Assembly: GCA_027484405.1 (NCBI GenBank)
Contig: JAIXTA010000032.1
Coordinates: 1-35,216, forward strand
Length of the DNA: 35,216 bases
Direction: 5' to 3'
Source: Burkholderiales bacterium
GTDB lineage: Bacteria; Pseudomonadota; Gammaproteobacteria; Burkholderiales; Burkholderiaceae_C
The translations under genes and the position numbers were made by a program. Shown piece after piece: positions 24,790 through 34,328 of the stretch. Below the pieces are notes generated by a model, which was not told the DNA's origin, ran no database searches, and worked only from the letters and a program-made list of their open reading frames with translations. Every line of letters begins with the position of its first letter. Within the stretch, counting starts at the first letter, position 1.

Positions 24790-25389
24790 CTAGCCCGGCC
24801 GGCGGTCACGCAGCGATGCGGCGAGCGTCGGCAGATCGACGTACTCGAGTTCGCCCCCCACAGGAAGCCCGCGCGCCAAGCGTGTGACTTTCAATCCCTT
24901 GCGCTTGAGGAGATCGGACAGCATGAACGCCGTCGCCTCCCCTTCCGTGGTGAAGTTGGTCGCGATGATGACCTCACGGACCTGGCCGTCAGCCGCTCGC
25001 TCCAGCAGTGCCTCGAACCCGAGGCTATTGGGTGTGACACCCTCCAGCGGAGACACTCGCCCCATCAGTACCCAGTAAAGACCGCGGTAGCCCAGCGTGG
25101 CCTCGAGGGCCTGCTGGTCCGCCGGGGTCTCGACGATGGCGAGAACCGTGCCGTCACGTGTGTCGTCGGCACATGTGCTGCAGATCGGTGTTTCGGAGAA
25201 CGTGTTGCAGCGGCTGCAGCGGCCAATCTTTTGCAAGCCCTGTCCGAGCGTGTCAGCCAACTGCGCGGCTGCCTGTCTGTCCTCGGCAAGGAGGTAGACG
25301 GCAAACCGCTGCGCAGTCTTTGGACCGACGCCAGGCAATCGCTCGAAGGCTTCGAGCAGGCGTGCAAACGCATCCATCCGACTGCTCAC
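24790..25389 (-). CDS. recR: Recombination mediator protein RecR
   Basis: Acts with RecF and RecO to load RecA at gaps. The 199-residue protein has the N-terminal helix-hairpin-helix (LERLPGVGPKTAQRFAVYLL), a four-cysteine zinc finger (Cys58, Cys61, Cys70, Cys73), the Toprim core (VLAIVETPADQQALEAT, RGLYWVLMGRVSPLEGVTP), and a C-terminal Walker-B-like segment (KVTRLARGLPVGGELEYVDLPTLAASL). It is the last gene of dnaX-ybaB-recR, 25 bp after ybaB, the canonical order. Confidence 0.98.
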   Translation of the reverse strand: MSSRMDAFARLLEAFERLPGVGPKTAQRFAVYLLAEDRQAAAQLADTLGQGLQKIGRCSRCNTFSETPICSTCADDTRDGTVLAIVETPADQQALEATLGYRGLYWVLMGRVSPLEGVTPNSLGFEALLERAADGQVREVIIATNFTTEGEATAFMLSDLLKRKGLKVTRLARGLPVGGELEYVDLPTLAASLRDRRPG

Positions 25390-25414
25390 AAGTCTGCTCG
25401 CGCTGGACGTGGAG

Positions 25415-25741
25415 TCAGAAAGGAAACTTCATGCCCGGGGGCAGCGGCAAACCCGCGGTAACACTGGCCATGCGTTCCTGTGTCGTCTGCTCAGCCTTGC
25501 GGGCTGCATCGTTGAATGCTGCCGCGACGAGATCCTCAAGCATATCCTTGTCGTCTGCCAGCAGGCTCGGATCGATGCTCACGCGGCGGACATCGTGCTT
25601 GCAGGTCATTACCACCTTGACCATGCCCGCCCCGGCGGAGCCCTCGACCTCAATCTGGCCGAGCTGATCCTGCATGCGCTTCATGTTCTCCTGCATCGCT
25701 TGGGCCTGCTTCATCAGTCCAGCGATCTGTCCCTTCATCAT
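25415..25741 (-). CDS. Nucleoid-associated protein YbaB/EbfC family
   Basis: Small DNA-binding dimer, 108 residues, the usual length. Typical blocks are [61 protein letters not shown] and [39 protein letters not shown]. The N-terminal helix is a coiled coil. It lies 56 bp after dnaX and just before recR. Confidence 0.97.
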   Translation of the reverse strand: MMKGQIAGLMKQAQAMQENMKRMQDQLGQIEVEGSAGAGMVKVVMTCKHDVRRVSIDPSLLADDKDMLEDLVAAAFNDAARKAEQTTQERMASVTAGLPLPPGMKFPF

Positions 25742-25797
25742 GGCTATGTCCTCAGTGTTCGGTTTGTTTCAAGCAGATCTGCGAGCAACGGGGCAGG

Positions 25798-27555
25798 TCA
25801 GCCGGGGCGGTCAGGCTCTGCGGCACGAATGGATGCCGCGACGACAGTGGCGCCAAACAGGTCCTTGATCTCTCGCACGACTGAATCGTTGTGCACGGCG
25901 TCTTCAAGCGCCTGGCGCGCAAGGCTGCGTTCCAGCTCCATGCGCTGGTGTGCAGTGACCGGAGTCTCTGCTGCCGCGGGTGCATGGACCGACTCGTCAA
26001 GGCGCACCTCGATGCGGCGCGGGTACCCCGCGTTCTCCAGCGCCTGCTGGAGCTTTGCATTGGTCAGCGGGCTCGTCAGACCGCGAGCCGCCACAGCCAA
26101 GGTCAACATGCCGTCCGCATCACTCACAAGCGCACTTTGCAGGGCAAGCTGCTGCGAAATGCCGGTCAACGGCAGTCGTGCTGCGAGCCCAGGCCAGTCT
26201 GTGATCGGAGATCGCTCGGCGGCATCAGCCCGACCAGGTGGCTTAACCGACGGCGGTGCAGAGAGCGACGAACTCGCCGGAGTCTGGATCGGCAAGTCCG
26301 GCGGCTTGCGGTCTGACTGCGGCCGGTTCGATGACTGGGCATTGGCCGGTGATGTCCCAGTAATCAGCCCCCTGGGCGCAGCGACGGGAACAGACATGCG
26401 GCTGACAGGACGCGGTGCGAGCAGCGGCTTGCTGGCCGCTTCCGAGCCAGCCGGGACTGGAGAAAATGCCAGCATGCGCAGCAGCGTCATCGAGAACCCT
26501 GTCGCAGGATCCGGCGCCCAACTCAATTCCTGCAGTCCCTTGATGGCGATGCCGTACAGCAACTGCACTTCGTCGGCAGGCAAAGCCTCTGCGAGACGCA
26601 GAACATCGTGCCGATCCGCAAGGTCGTCGTGCGCGCTGTCGGGCAGGGCCTGCGCCAGGGCGATCCGATGGATGAGCGCTGCGAGATCCGAAAGAGCGCC
26701 TTCGAATCCGATCGATCGTGCAGCCATCGCGTCAAGCGCTTGACCGAGCTGGCTGGGGTCTCGCGCCGCCACTGCATCAAGAAGCGCAACCAGATGCCCG
26801 GTATCCACCGCGCCCAGCATCTCGCGCACCGCGACCGCAGTCACCGGGCCAGCGCAGTAAGCAATTGCTTGATCGGTCAAACTGAGTGCATCGCGCATGG
26901 AGCCGTGAGCCGCCCGCGCGATCAGCGCCAGGGCCTGGGGTTCGGCTTCAATCGACTCCTCGGTCAGGATCCGTGCCAGATGATCCGCCGTCGCCCCAGC
27001 CGGCATCTGCTTGAGATTGAACTGGAGGCAGCGCGACAGGACGGTGACCGGGATCTTCTGCGGGTCGGTTGTCGCGAGAATGAACTTCATGTGCTCAGGT
27101 GGCTCCTCCAGCGTCTTCAACATGGCGTTGAAGGCGTGGTTGGTCAGCATGTGCACTTCATCGATCATGTAGACCTTGTAGCGGCCGGCGGTCGGCGCAT
27201 AGACGGCGCGCTCCAGCAAGGTAGTCATTTCGTCAACACCACGATTGCTTGCAGCGTCCATCTCCACATAGTCGATGAATCGCCCCGCGTCGATCGCTCT
27301 GCAGGACTCGCATACGCCACAAGGATCCGCCGTCACACCACCGCGGCCGTCTGGCCCGGTGCAATTCAGCGCCTTGGCCAGGATCCGCGAGAGCGTCGTC
27401 TTGCCCACCCCGCGCGTACCGGTAAACAAGTAGGCATGGTGCAGACGTCCGCTGGACAGCGCGTGGCTCAGGGCACGGACAACGTGCTCCTGACCGATAA
27501 GACCGGCTCCAAAAGACTTGGGCCGCCACTTGCGGGCAAGCACCTGATAGCTCAT
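25798..27555 (-). CDS. dnaX: DNA polymerase III subunit tau/gamma
   Basis: Clamp-loader ATPase that also couples polymerase cores and DnaB helicase. The 585-residue product shows Walker A GTRGVGKT (46-53), zinc cysteines 65, 79, 82 and 85, Walker B YMIDEVHML, sensor 1 FILATTDPQKIP and the SRC motif (VLSRCLQF). Domain III and a Pro/Ala/Ser-rich linker (about 365-430) follow, then a C-terminal polymerase-binding domain. I see no A-AAA-AAG slippery site of the E. coli gamma type in the linker, so a short gamma form, if any, would arise another way. It follows the SRP RNA gene by about 60 bp. Confidence 0.96.
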   Translation of the reverse strand: MSYQVLARKWRPKSFGAGLIGQEHVVRALSHALSSGRLHHAYLFTGTRGVGKTTLSRILAKALNCTGPDGRGGVTADPCGVCESCRAIDAGRFIDYVEMDAASNRGVDEMTTLLERAVYAPTAGRYKVYMIDEVHMLTNHAFNAMLKTLEEPPEHMKFILATTDPQKIPVTVLSRCLQFNLKQMPAGATADHLARILTEESIEAEPQALALIARAAHGSMRDALSLTDQAIAYCAGPVTAVAVREMLGAVDTGHLVALLDAVAARDPSQLGQALDAMAARSIGFEGALSDLAALIHRIALAQALPDSAHDDLADRHDVLRLAEALPADEVQLLYGIAIKGLQELSWAPDPATGFSMTLLRMLAFSPVPAGSEAASKPLLAPRPVSRMSVPVAAPRGLITGTSPANAQSSNRPQSDRKPPDLPIQTPASSSLSAPPSVKPPGRADAAERSPITDWPGLAARLPLTGISQQLALQSALVSDADGMLTLAVAARGLTSPLTNAKLQQALENAGYPRRIEVRLDESVHAPAAAETPVTAHQRMELERSLARQALEDAVHNDSVVREIKDLFGATVVAASIRAAEPDRPG

Positions 27556-27614
27556 GCGTGGACGCCTGCGAGGAAATCGCGGTCTGGCGCACGGCAGACC
27601 GCAGAAAACGAAAA

Positions 27615-27709
27615 GGTGAGCCTGAACCTCGGCACTGAAAGCGACCGGTTAGGGCTGCTTCGTTCCCGACCTGACCCGGTTCCCGGACTCCCATGCGAGG
27701 GGGCCCACC
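27615..27709 (-). ncRNA. ffs: Signal recognition particle RNA (4.5S, bacterial small type)
   Basis: On the minus strand the invariant apical domain is present: GGTCAGGTC-GGGA-ACGAAGCAGCC with its GGGA tetraloop and asymmetric internal loop that binds Ffh. The outer stem GGTGGGCC (27709-27702) pairs with GGCTCACC (27622-27615), 8 bp with one G-U, and CCTCG/CGAGG pairs inside. The helix is about 95 nt, somewhat shorter than the 114 nt of E. coli. T-rich sequence (TTTTCGTTTTC) follows the 3' end and may terminate transcription. A possible -10 TACACT lies at 27722-27717. The place upstream of dnaX fits other proteobacteria. Confidence 0.93.
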
Positions 27710-27937
27710 GTGGCGAAGTGTATCCGAGCAGAAGGCACGCTGCCCCCGAGCCGCGCGGCACGCTAGGGCACCTTGCTCTCGATATGCATCCCTGACCATT
27801 GACACCTATTGCCTTGATTGTGCAAGTCAATGCGAAGGGCACTCTTGCACGTGTAACATCTCGCACCATATGCCAGAGACGCCGATGTCTCGGCGTTGCG
27901 GCGCGACTGCTCCGCTTTACCCACATAGGATTTCCTC

Positions 27938-28264
27938 ATGAGCGGCTCGATCAAATACGTGAGCGATGCGTCTTTCGATGCAGATGTCATCCAGTCCGAT
28001 GTACCGGTGCTCCTTGACTATTGGGCAGAGTGGTGTGGCCCTTGCAAGATGATTGCGCCGATTCTCGACGAGGTCGCAAAGGACTACGCCGGCCGCGTGC
28101 AGGTTGCAAAGATGAATGTCGATGAAAACCGCGATGTGCCCGCAAAGTTCGGCATTCGCGGCATCCCGACGCTCATGCTCTTCAAGAACGGGCAGGTGTC
28201 TGCGACAAAGGTTGGCGCACTTTCAAAGTCGCAGCTGACGGCCTTCCTGGACGGTCATCTCTGA
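27938..28264 (+). CDS. trxA: Thioredoxin 1
   Basis: Cytoplasmic dithiol-disulfide reductant, 108 residues. The active site is WCGPC with Cys33 and Cys36 ([15 protein letters not shown]). The cis-Pro lies in [15 protein letters not shown], and the buried Asp in the VLLDYWAEW strand. AGGA about 8 nt before the ATG serves as ribosome-binding site. It is upstream of rho as in E. coli and many betaproteobacteria. Confidence 0.97.
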   Translation: MSGSIKYVSDASFDADVIQSDVPVLLDYWAEWCGPCKMIAPILDEVAKDYAGRVQVAKMNVDENRDVPAKFGIRGIPTLMLFKNGQVSATKVGALSKSQLTAFLDGHL

Positions 28265-28306
28265 TCCAACGGCGACGGGCTGACGCAACGTCGGCCTGTC
28301 TCCAAC

Positions 28307-28336
28307 TTGCGCTGCTGACTGACACGGCGCGATAAT
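28307..28336 (+). promoter_or_regulatory. Probable rho promoter
   Basis: TTGCGC (28307-28312), 18 bp, GATAAT (28331-28336) lie in the 223-bp gap between trxA and rho. The predicted transcript starts near 28343 and has an untranslated leader of about 145 nt before the rho ATG. A long leader suits Rho autoregulation by early termination, as known in E. coli; that part is inference. Confidence 0.5.
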
Positions 28337-28487
28337 CTACGTGAAACTGCTGATCATCAGCACGCGGTAGAGCTCCCGAGTCCAGTACCCGGTTGAGCCG
28401 CCAGCAAGCCGTACCGGCTCCCACCTCCCCCCCTGTTTCATCTTCAATTGCCGCGTTCGCGGTCCTCTTCCCGAGGTTTGGCCTTTC

Positions 28488-29750
28488 ATGCATCTGAACG
28501 AACTCAAGGCGCTCCACATCACCGAACTCGTCGAAATGGCGGGAACGCTCGAAATCGAGAATGCCGCCCGCATGCGCAAGCAAGAACTCATGTTTGCGAT
28601 CATGAAGCGGCGTGCCAAGCAGGGTGAGCAGGTCTTCGGAGACGGGGTCCTTGAAGTGCTGCCCGATGGCTTCGGTTTCCTGCGCTCACCCGACACGAGC
28701 TACCTTGCCAGCCCGGACGACATCTATATCTCGCCTTCCCAGATCCGACGCTTCAATCTGCACACCGGCGACTCGATTGAAGGTGAAGTCCGTACCCCCA
28801 AAGACGGTGAGCGGTACTTCGCGCTCGTCAAGGTCGACAAGGTCAATGGCGTACCACCCGAACAGATCAAGAACAAGATCATGTTCGAAAACCTTACGCC
28901 CCTGCATCCGACGCGCCGCTTTACGCTGGAGCGAGACATCAAGGGCGAGGAGAACATCACCGGACGCATCATCGACATGATCGCGCCGCTTGGGGCAGGT
29001 CAGCGCGCGCTGCTGGTCGCCAGCCCGAAGTCTGGCAAGACAGTGATGATGCAGCACATTGCACATGCCATTTCGGCCAACCACCCGGATGCGATTCTCA
29101 TCGTGCTGCTGATTGACGAGCGGCCGGAAGAGGTAACGGAAATGCAGCGCAGCGTGCGCGGCGAAGTCGTGGCCTCCACCTTTGACGAGCCGGCGCCACG
29201 CCACGTGCAAGTGGCTGAAATGGTCATCGAAAAGGCCAAGCGCCTCGTCGAGATGAAGAAGGACGTGGTGATCCTGCTTGATTCGATCACCCGCCTTGCT
29301 CGCGCCTACAACACCGTCGTGCCGGCCTCGGGCAAGGTGCTCACGGGTGGCGTTGATGCCAACGCGCTGCAGCGACCGAAGCGCTTTTTCGGCGCCGCAC
29401 GCAACCTCGAGGAAGGCGGTTCGCTCACCATCATCGCAACGGCGCTGATCGAGACTGGCAGCCGCATGGACGACGTAATCTACGAAGAATTCAAGGGCAC
29501 AGGCAACAGCGAAATCCACCTGGAACGGCGTCTGGCGGAGAAGCGCGTCTATCCCTCGATCAACCTGAATAAGTCGAGCACGCGACGTGAAGAGTTGCTC
29601 ATACCGAAGGACCAGCTCCAGAAGATCTGGATTCTTCGCAAGTTGATCTACGACATGGATGAAGCACAAGCCATGGAGTTCATCCTCTCAAAGATGAAGG
29701 AAACCAAGTCCAACGCCGAGTTCTTCGAGCTCATGCGGCGAGGCGGCTGA
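28488..29750 (+). CDS. rho: Transcription termination factor Rho
   Basis: Hexameric RNA-dependent ATPase that terminates transcription. At 420 residues it has the compact canonical length without an N-terminal insertion. Features are the N-terminal helical domain ([18 protein letters not shown]), the cold-shock-like RNA-binding fold (about 50-120, [18 protein letters not shown]), P-loop SPKSGKT, the Q-loop region ([16 protein letters not shown]), Walker [15 protein letters not shown] and R-loop [20 protein letters not shown]. It follows trxA and precedes rpmE2, a widespread order. Confidence 0.99.
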   Translation: MHLNELKALHITELVEMAGTLEIENAARMRKQELMFAIMKRRAKQGEQVFGDGVLEVLPDGFGFLRSPDTSYLASPDDIYISPSQIRRFNLHTGDSIEGEVRTPKDGERYFALVKVDKVNGVPPEQIKNKIMFENLTPLHPTRRFTLERDIKGEENITGRIIDMIAPLGAGQRALLVASPKSGKTVMMQHIAHAISANHPDAILIVLLIDERPEEVTEMQRSVRGEVVASTFDEPAPRHVQVAEMVIEKAKRLVEMKKDVVILLDSITRLARAYNTVVPASGKVLTGGVDANALQRPKRFFGAARNLEEGGSLTIIATALIETGSRMDDVIYEEFKGTGNSEIHLERRLAEKRVYPSINLNKSSTRREELLIPKDQLQKIWILRKLIYDMDEAQAMEFILSKMKETKSNAEFFELMRRGG

Positions 29751-29950
29751 GTCAGTAGCGAGCCGTGCCGTACAGAAATCCGGTTGCGTTAATCGCACCG
29801 TCACGCGAATCAGCCGTTCGCAGAAGCTAGACGCAGCGGCGGAAAATCTGAGATAATTCAAGGCTTTGCAGTATTCACCCAGGGCACGTGAGCACGCAGT
29901 CTGGCCATCGGCCGGCGCAGCTTGGCGACCCGAACCACGACGAGGGCACC

Positions 29951-30211
29951 ATGAAAGAAGGCATTCACCCCGATTACCGCGAAGTCGTATTCGTCGATGT
30001 GACGAACGGCATCCAATTCATCACCCGCTCCACGGTCCAGACGCGCGAGACCATCAAGCTGGACGGCAAGGAATACCCACTGTTCAAGTGCGACGTGACC
30101 AGCGAATCGCACCCCTTCTACACGGGCGCCCAAAACAAGGTGCTGGACACCGCTGGCCGGATCGACAAGTTCCGCCAGAAGTTCGCCCGTGCTACGGGCA
30201 AGGCCGCCTGA
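29951..30211 (+). CDS. rpmE2: 50S ribosomal protein L31 type B (zinc-independent)
   Basis: 86-residue L31 paralogue beginning [28 protein letters not shown]. It has a single cysteine ([15 protein letters not shown]) and lacks the CxxC zinc pair of type A L31, so it is the C-minus form. In other bacteria this form is often induced on zinc limitation by Zur, but I see no clear Zur site. The start at 29951 is preferred over an in-frame GTG/ATG extension at 29888, because the family starts with MKxGIHP. A possible promoter is TAGACG (29828-29833), 18 bp, GATAAT (29852-29857). It is followed by a strong terminator. Confidence 0.96.
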   Translation: MKEGIHPDYREVVFVDVTNGIQFITRSTVQTRETIKLDGKEYPLFKCDVTSESHPFYTGAQNKVLDTAGRIDKFRQKFARATGKAA

Positions 30212-30263
30212 GCCCTAAAGCTCACGGCATCTCGGCGCGTGCTGTAAACGTGCGCCGGACGAC

Positions 30264-30290
30264 AAAGGGGCAGCTCAAGCTGCCTCTTTT
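30264..30290 (+). terminator. Intrinsic terminator after rpmE2
   Basis: AAAGGGGCAGC-TCAA-GCTGCCTCTTT folds into a stem of about 11 bp with a 4-nt loop, including one G-U pair and an A-T base, and ends in TTTT. It lies about 50 nt beyond the rpmE2 stop. The A-tract on the other side means it could work in both directions. Confidence 0.88.
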
Positions 30291-30356
30291 GCTTTGTGAT
30301 TCGGCCCCGCCTGTCACGCCAACGCCCACACGCAACCTGAGCGCTACAGTTCCGCC

Positions 30357-32216
30357 ATGGCGAGTCCCGTTGCCCTGCGCAAAAACCCGGCCCTGCTGAC
30401 CGAGCGGGCAACGCGCAAGCTTCCTAGGTTCATCCTTCTGGCCATGGCGGTGGCTTACTGCGCGGCCGGCCTGATCGGTCGAGACCCGTGGCGAACAGAC
30501 GATGCGGTGACGTTCGGTGTTGCGTGGACCATGGCTCATGGCCACTCGCTCGACTGGATCATGCCCAACGTGCTTGGGGACCCTGTCGTGCAGGACGGGC
30601 CGCTTGTCTATTGGCTTGCGGCTGTCTCCATGTGGGTGTTGGGCGGTTTGGTCGGCGAGCCGCTGGCAGCACGCATACCGACGGGCCTCGCAACTGGGCT
30701 GGCGCTCGCGGCCACCTGGTACGCGACATACACCCTGGCGCGAACGCGACAGGCCCAGCCGGTCCAGTTCCTCTTCGGGGGTGCACCTGAGCCACGCGAC
30801 TATGGCCGCGCCATCGCCGATGGCGCAGTACTGACTCTGCTTGCGACGCTTGGCCTGCTTCTGCGCCTGCACGAAGCCACGCCGGAGGCGCTCCAATTCT
30901 CGTTGCTATGCGTGGCGATGTATGGCCTCGTGCTCACGCTCGATCGGCCCCGGGCGGGCGCTGCATGGCTGGGGATGGCGCTTGCTGGTCTGCTGCTTGC
31001 GCGCGGGCAGCAAGCTGCACTGCCGCTGGCGCTAGTTGTCCTGGGTCTCGCCCTCTTCTACCGCCCCATCGCGCCTGCTCGCAAATGGCTGGCGCTCATC
31101 ACCGTACCGGTGGCGATCGCGCCTGCGCTTGCCTGGGCATACTTGCTGCATGAGCAAGGAGCGGCAGGCCAGGCCTACCTCCAAGCCTGGCTGACATGGA
31201 ATCTGACAGCGAACAGCGGACAGTCCGGCAGCGTCGCCCTGTACTTCGCAAGAAATCTTCTGATCTTTGGTTGGCCGGCACTGCCCTTTGCGCTGATTGC
31301 GGCCTGGCGCTGGCGGCAGCGAGTTTCGGCGCCACACGTGATGCTGCCTGCGGCCATGGTCCTGAGCCACCTGCTGTACATCCTGGTGATCAGCGCCGAG
31401 GGGCAGGAGGCCCTGATGGTTTCCGTGCTGCCCGGCAGCTTCATCCTTGCAGCCTTCCTGCTGCCCACACTCTCACGCTCGACCAGCAACGCTATCGATT
31501 GGTTTGCCCTGATGTCGCTGAGCTTCGGCATATTCCTGGTTTGGCTGGGATACCTTGCGATGCAGGCGGGCTGGCCATCGACGCTCTCACGCAACTTCTC
31601 CAAGCTTGCACCGGGCTGGACACCAAGCTTCTCGGTACCGGCGTTTGCCTTCGCGCTGGTCGCGACACTGTTCTGGACCTACACGGTGTGGTGGCGAACT
31701 GCAAAGAAGCCCATTGTGGTCTGGCGCGCAATGATCATTTCCGGGGTTGGCGTGCTGACGGCGTGGTTTCTGCTTACGACCCTCTGGATGCCGTGGATCA
31801 ACCACACACGGACCTATCGGGATGTGGCTTTGTCGATGAAGGCTGCTTTGCCCGATCAGCACCTCGAAGCCTGCGTATCCACCCAGCGCCTGTCCCTGCC
31901 GCAGAGAGCCATCTTCGGCTACTTCGCAGGGGTTCGCTTCGAGGCACGGCCCTTGGGTACTGCCGTCCAGACCAAGGAAGACATCCTCGGCGATGGCGCA
32001 CGCGATGATGCGTTTGTCAGCCCAGCCCCTGTAGCCTGCGATTGGCTGCTGACACAGGATTCCCTGCGAGCGTTGTCCGAGAGGGTCTTCCTGCCGGCAC
32101 TGCCGGATGGCCCGCGCGCAGGCCAGTGGACACTGGTCTGGGAAGGTCGACGCTTCTCGGACCGCGATGAGCGCTTCAGGCTGTATCGCCTTGAACCGCG
32201 CCGGAACACCCGTTGA
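30357..32216 (+). CDS. Membrane glycosyltransferase, ArnT/PMT-like family
   Basis: Integral inner-membrane protein of 619 residues with about 11-12 hydrophobic helices. After the first helix comes the acidic loop GRDPWRTDDA (Asp48-Asp49), the catalytic signature of ArnT/PMT-type (GT-C fold) transferases that use polyprenyl-phosphate sugars. DGPLVYWLAAVSMWVLGG and ARIPTGLATGLALAATWYATYTLAR also fit the family. The last 150 residues form a soluble periplasmic domain. It probably decorates lipid A, glycans or proteins; donor and acceptor cannot be told, and arnA-F partner genes are absent here. The stop overlaps the TTG start of the MATE gene (TTGA). Confidence 0.82.
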   Translation: MASPVALRKNPALLTERATRKLPRFILLAMAVAYCAAGLIGRDPWRTDDAVTFGVAWTMAHGHSLDWIMPNVLGDPVVQDGPLVYWLAAVSMWVLGGLVGEPLAARIPTGLATGLALAATWYATYTLARTRQAQPVQFLFGGAPEPRDYGRAIADGAVLTLLATLGLLLRLHEATPEALQFSLLCVAMYGLVLTLDRPRAGAAWLGMALAGLLLARGQQAALPLALVVLGLALFYRPIAPARKWLALITVPVAIAPALAWAYLLHEQGAAGQAYLQAWLTWNLTANSGQSGSVALYFARNLLIFGWPALPFALIAAWRWRQRVSAPHVMLPAAMVLSHLLYILVISAEGQEALMVSVLPGSFILAAFLLPTLSRSTSNAIDWFALMSLSFGIFLVWLGYLAMQAGWPSTLSRNFSKLAPGWTPSFSVPAFAFALVATLFWTYTVWWRTAKKPIVVWRAMIISGVGVLTAWFLLTTLWMPWINHTRTYRDVALSMKAALPDQHLEACVSTQRLSLPQRAIFGYFAGVRFEARPLGTAVQTKEDILGDGARDDAFVSPAPVACDWLLTQDSLRALSERVFLPALPDGPRAGQWTLVWEGRRFSDRDERFRLYRLEPRRNTR

Positions 32217-33589
32217 ACGAGATTCTCAGGCTCGCGTGGCCAATGCTGGTTTCGCAGCTGGCCGTGATGGCCAACGCGCTGATCGATACAGTGATGATCG
32301 GCCGTACGTCGGCCACAGATCTCGCCGCCATCTCGCTGGCGGCCAGCATCTACGCCACGGTGTTCGTGAGTCTGATGGGCATCTGCACTGCCTTGCAGCC
32401 TGTCGCGGCTCAGCACTTTGGCGCCAAGCGATTCACAGAACTCGGTGAAGACGCCGTGCAAGCCTGCTGGCTGGCCTTGACACTCGCCGCACTCGGGGCA
32501 GCCGTACTGGCGTTTCCGGGGCCCTGGCTGGCCTGGGCGCAGCCCAGCTCAGACGTTGCCGTCGAAGTCTCCAAGTATCTCGCAACCATCGCCTGGGCTC
32601 TGCCCGCAGCCCTGCTGTTGCGCGTGGGGGTGAGCCTGAACTCCGCCATTGGCCGGCCGAGAGTGACGATGTATCTCAACCTCGGCGGCGTTGCGATGAA
32701 GATTCCGTTGAACATCCTGTTCATCTGGGGTGCAGGCCCCGTGCCCGCCATGGGTGCGTCTGGCTGCGCTGCCGCAACGCTGACTGTGGCCTGGGTCAAC
32801 ATTGTCATCCTTGCTGTCCTGCTGCGATTCGACACCGCTTATGCCCCCTACCGCTTCCAGTGGGCAACACCTGCATGGATGCGCCTTCGCGCATTGCTTG
32901 CGCTCGGACTGCCGACAGGTGCGTCGATCGCCATCGAGGTCTCGAGCTTCACGCTGATTGCGGTTCTGGTTGCACGCATGGGCGCAGAGGTCGCCGGTGC
33001 ACACCAGATTCTGGCCAACCTCGCGGCGCTCGCGTTCATGGTGCCCCTGGCGCTGTCAAATGCCAGCGCGGTACTGGCGGGGCAGTCACTCGGTGCACAC
33101 GACTACGCGCGTGCGCTGCGGCACTCGCGCCAAGGCCTCGTGCTCTGTATGGGCTGCGCAGTCACTGTCGGCGCCCTGTTTGTGGCGCTTGGGCCGTGGA
33201 TTGCACGGGGCTACACCAACCAGCCCGGCGTGGCCGCCCTCGCCTTGACCCTGATGCCCGTGCTGGCGTGGTTCCATTGCTTCGATGCGGCCCAAGGCTG
33301 TCTGTCGAGCCTGCTGCGTGCCTACAAACGGCCGGCGGTCGCCACCGCGGCCACACTGATCTACGCCGCGAGTCTGTGGGGGGTGGGTCTGGCCGGTGGG
33401 TTCTGGGCCGCCTATCACGCACCGCGTGCGGTGCCTGGCCCGGGTTGGGGCCTTGGCGCATTCTGGGTCGCGGCTGCGGTCGGCCTCATGCTGGCTGCGG
33501 CAGGCCTGGCTTGGCTGCTGCGATGGGTTGAACAACGCGAACTGAAACCTCACCTCAAGGCAAGCCTCGCGTCAGTTGCACAGAACTAA
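32213..33589 (+). CDS. MATE family efflux transporter
   Basis: Twelve-helix MATE (MOP superfamily) exporter, 458 residues, likely cation-coupled. Both half-repeats are visible: [28 protein letters not shown] at the N-terminus, and [43 protein letters not shown] at the start of the second half. NorM-like features include [19 protein letters not shown] and [16 protein letters not shown]. The start is a TTG overlapping the glycosyltransferase stop by four bases, implying translational coupling; the first conserved residues follow immediately, so a later start is unlikely. The substrate is unknown. Confidence 0.92.
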   Translation: MNEILRLAWPMLVSQLAVMANALIDTVMIGRTSATDLAAISLAASIYATVFVSLMGICTALQPVAAQHFGAKRFTELGEDAVQACWLALTLAALGAAVLAFPGPWLAWAQPSSDVAVEVSKYLATIAWALPAALLLRVGVSLNSAIGRPRVTMYLNLGGVAMKIPLNILFIWGAGPVPAMGASGCAAATLTVAWVNIVILAVLLRFDTAYAPYRFQWATPAWMRLRALLALGLPTGASIAIEVSSFTLIAVLVARMGAEVAGAHQILANLAALAFMVPLALSNASAVLAGQSLGAHDYARALRHSRQGLVLCMGCAVTVGALFVALGPWIARGYTNQPGVAALALTLMPVLAWFHCFDAAQGCLSSLLRAYKRPAVATAATLIYAASLWGVGLAGGFWAAYHAPRAVPGPGWGLGAFWVAAAVGLMLAAAGLAWLLRWVEQRELKPHLKASLASVAQN

Positions 33590-33680
33590 AATTGAAAGCC
33601 TTTCCGCTGTGTGCACTTGCGTGGCAGCGGGATCACACACGGAGTCGATGGGGCGCAAACACTGCGTCCCGCCCCACATC

Positions 33681-34289
33681 ATGGCGCATCCACTGAGACC
33701 CCTCCCGACCTTCATCTTTGCAAGCCGCTGGCTGCAGCTCCCGCTTTATCTCGGGCTGATCGTTGCGCAACTGCTCTACGTCGTGCACTTCTGGTTCGAG
33801 CTGACCCACCTGGTTCAGGCCGCGTTCGGCAGCCAGGAGGCGCTGCAGATCCTGGTGAACAACATGGGCTACAAGGCCGAGAAGCCCGTGACGGGGCTGA
33901 ATGAGACCATCATCATGCTGGTGGTACTCGCGCTGATCGACGTGGTCATGATCAGCAACCTGCTGATCATGGTGATCGTGGGCGGGTACGAGACTTTCGT
34001 GTCTCGCATGAATCTTGAAAATCATCCGGATCAGCCCGAATGGCTCAGCCACGTCAACGCAAGCGTGCTGAAGGTCAAGCTGGCCACGGCCATCATCGGA
34101 ATCAGCTCGATCCATCTTCTCAAGACCTTCATCAATGCGGCCAACTATGACGAAAAGGTTCTGATGTGGCAGACGATCATCCACATTGCCTTCCTCCTGT
34201 CTGCGATGGCCATTGCCGTCACTGACCGCCTGATGTCTCCTGTCGATGCGGCGGCCAAGGAACGAGACGGACGCGCCAAGAATGACTGA
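33681..34289 (+). CDS. UPF0114 (TIGR00645/YqhA) family membrane protein
   Basis: Predicted inner-membrane protein of unknown function, 202 residues from the chosen start ([41 protein letters not shown]). Four hydrophobic segments are visible (about 18-36, 75-100, 130-150, 165-185). The conserved signatures are [41 protein letters not shown] and [21 protein letters not shown]. The frame is open back to 33576, overlapping the MATE gene. ATG at 33681 is preferred since the family begins shortly before the ASRWL motif, with 33648 as an alternative. It lies 39 bp before the fumarase gene. Confidence 0.88.
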   Translation: MAHPLRPLPTFIFASRWLQLPLYLGLIVAQLLYVVHFWFELTHLVQAAFGSQEALQILVNNMGYKAEKPVTGLNETIIMLVVLALIDVVMISNLLIMVIVGGYETFVSRMNLENHPDQPEWLSHVNASVLKVKLATAIIGISSIHLLKTFINAANYDEKVLMWQTIIHIAFLLSAMAIAVTDRLMSPVDAAAKERDGRAKND

Positions 34290-34328
34290 ACACGACACGC
34301 TTTCAATGCCATCCATCGGAGTCTGCCC

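Noticed and set aside
25798-26460. A programmed frameshift in dnaX giving a gamma subunit
   Set aside because: No A-AAA-AAG type slippery heptamer was found in the linker region.
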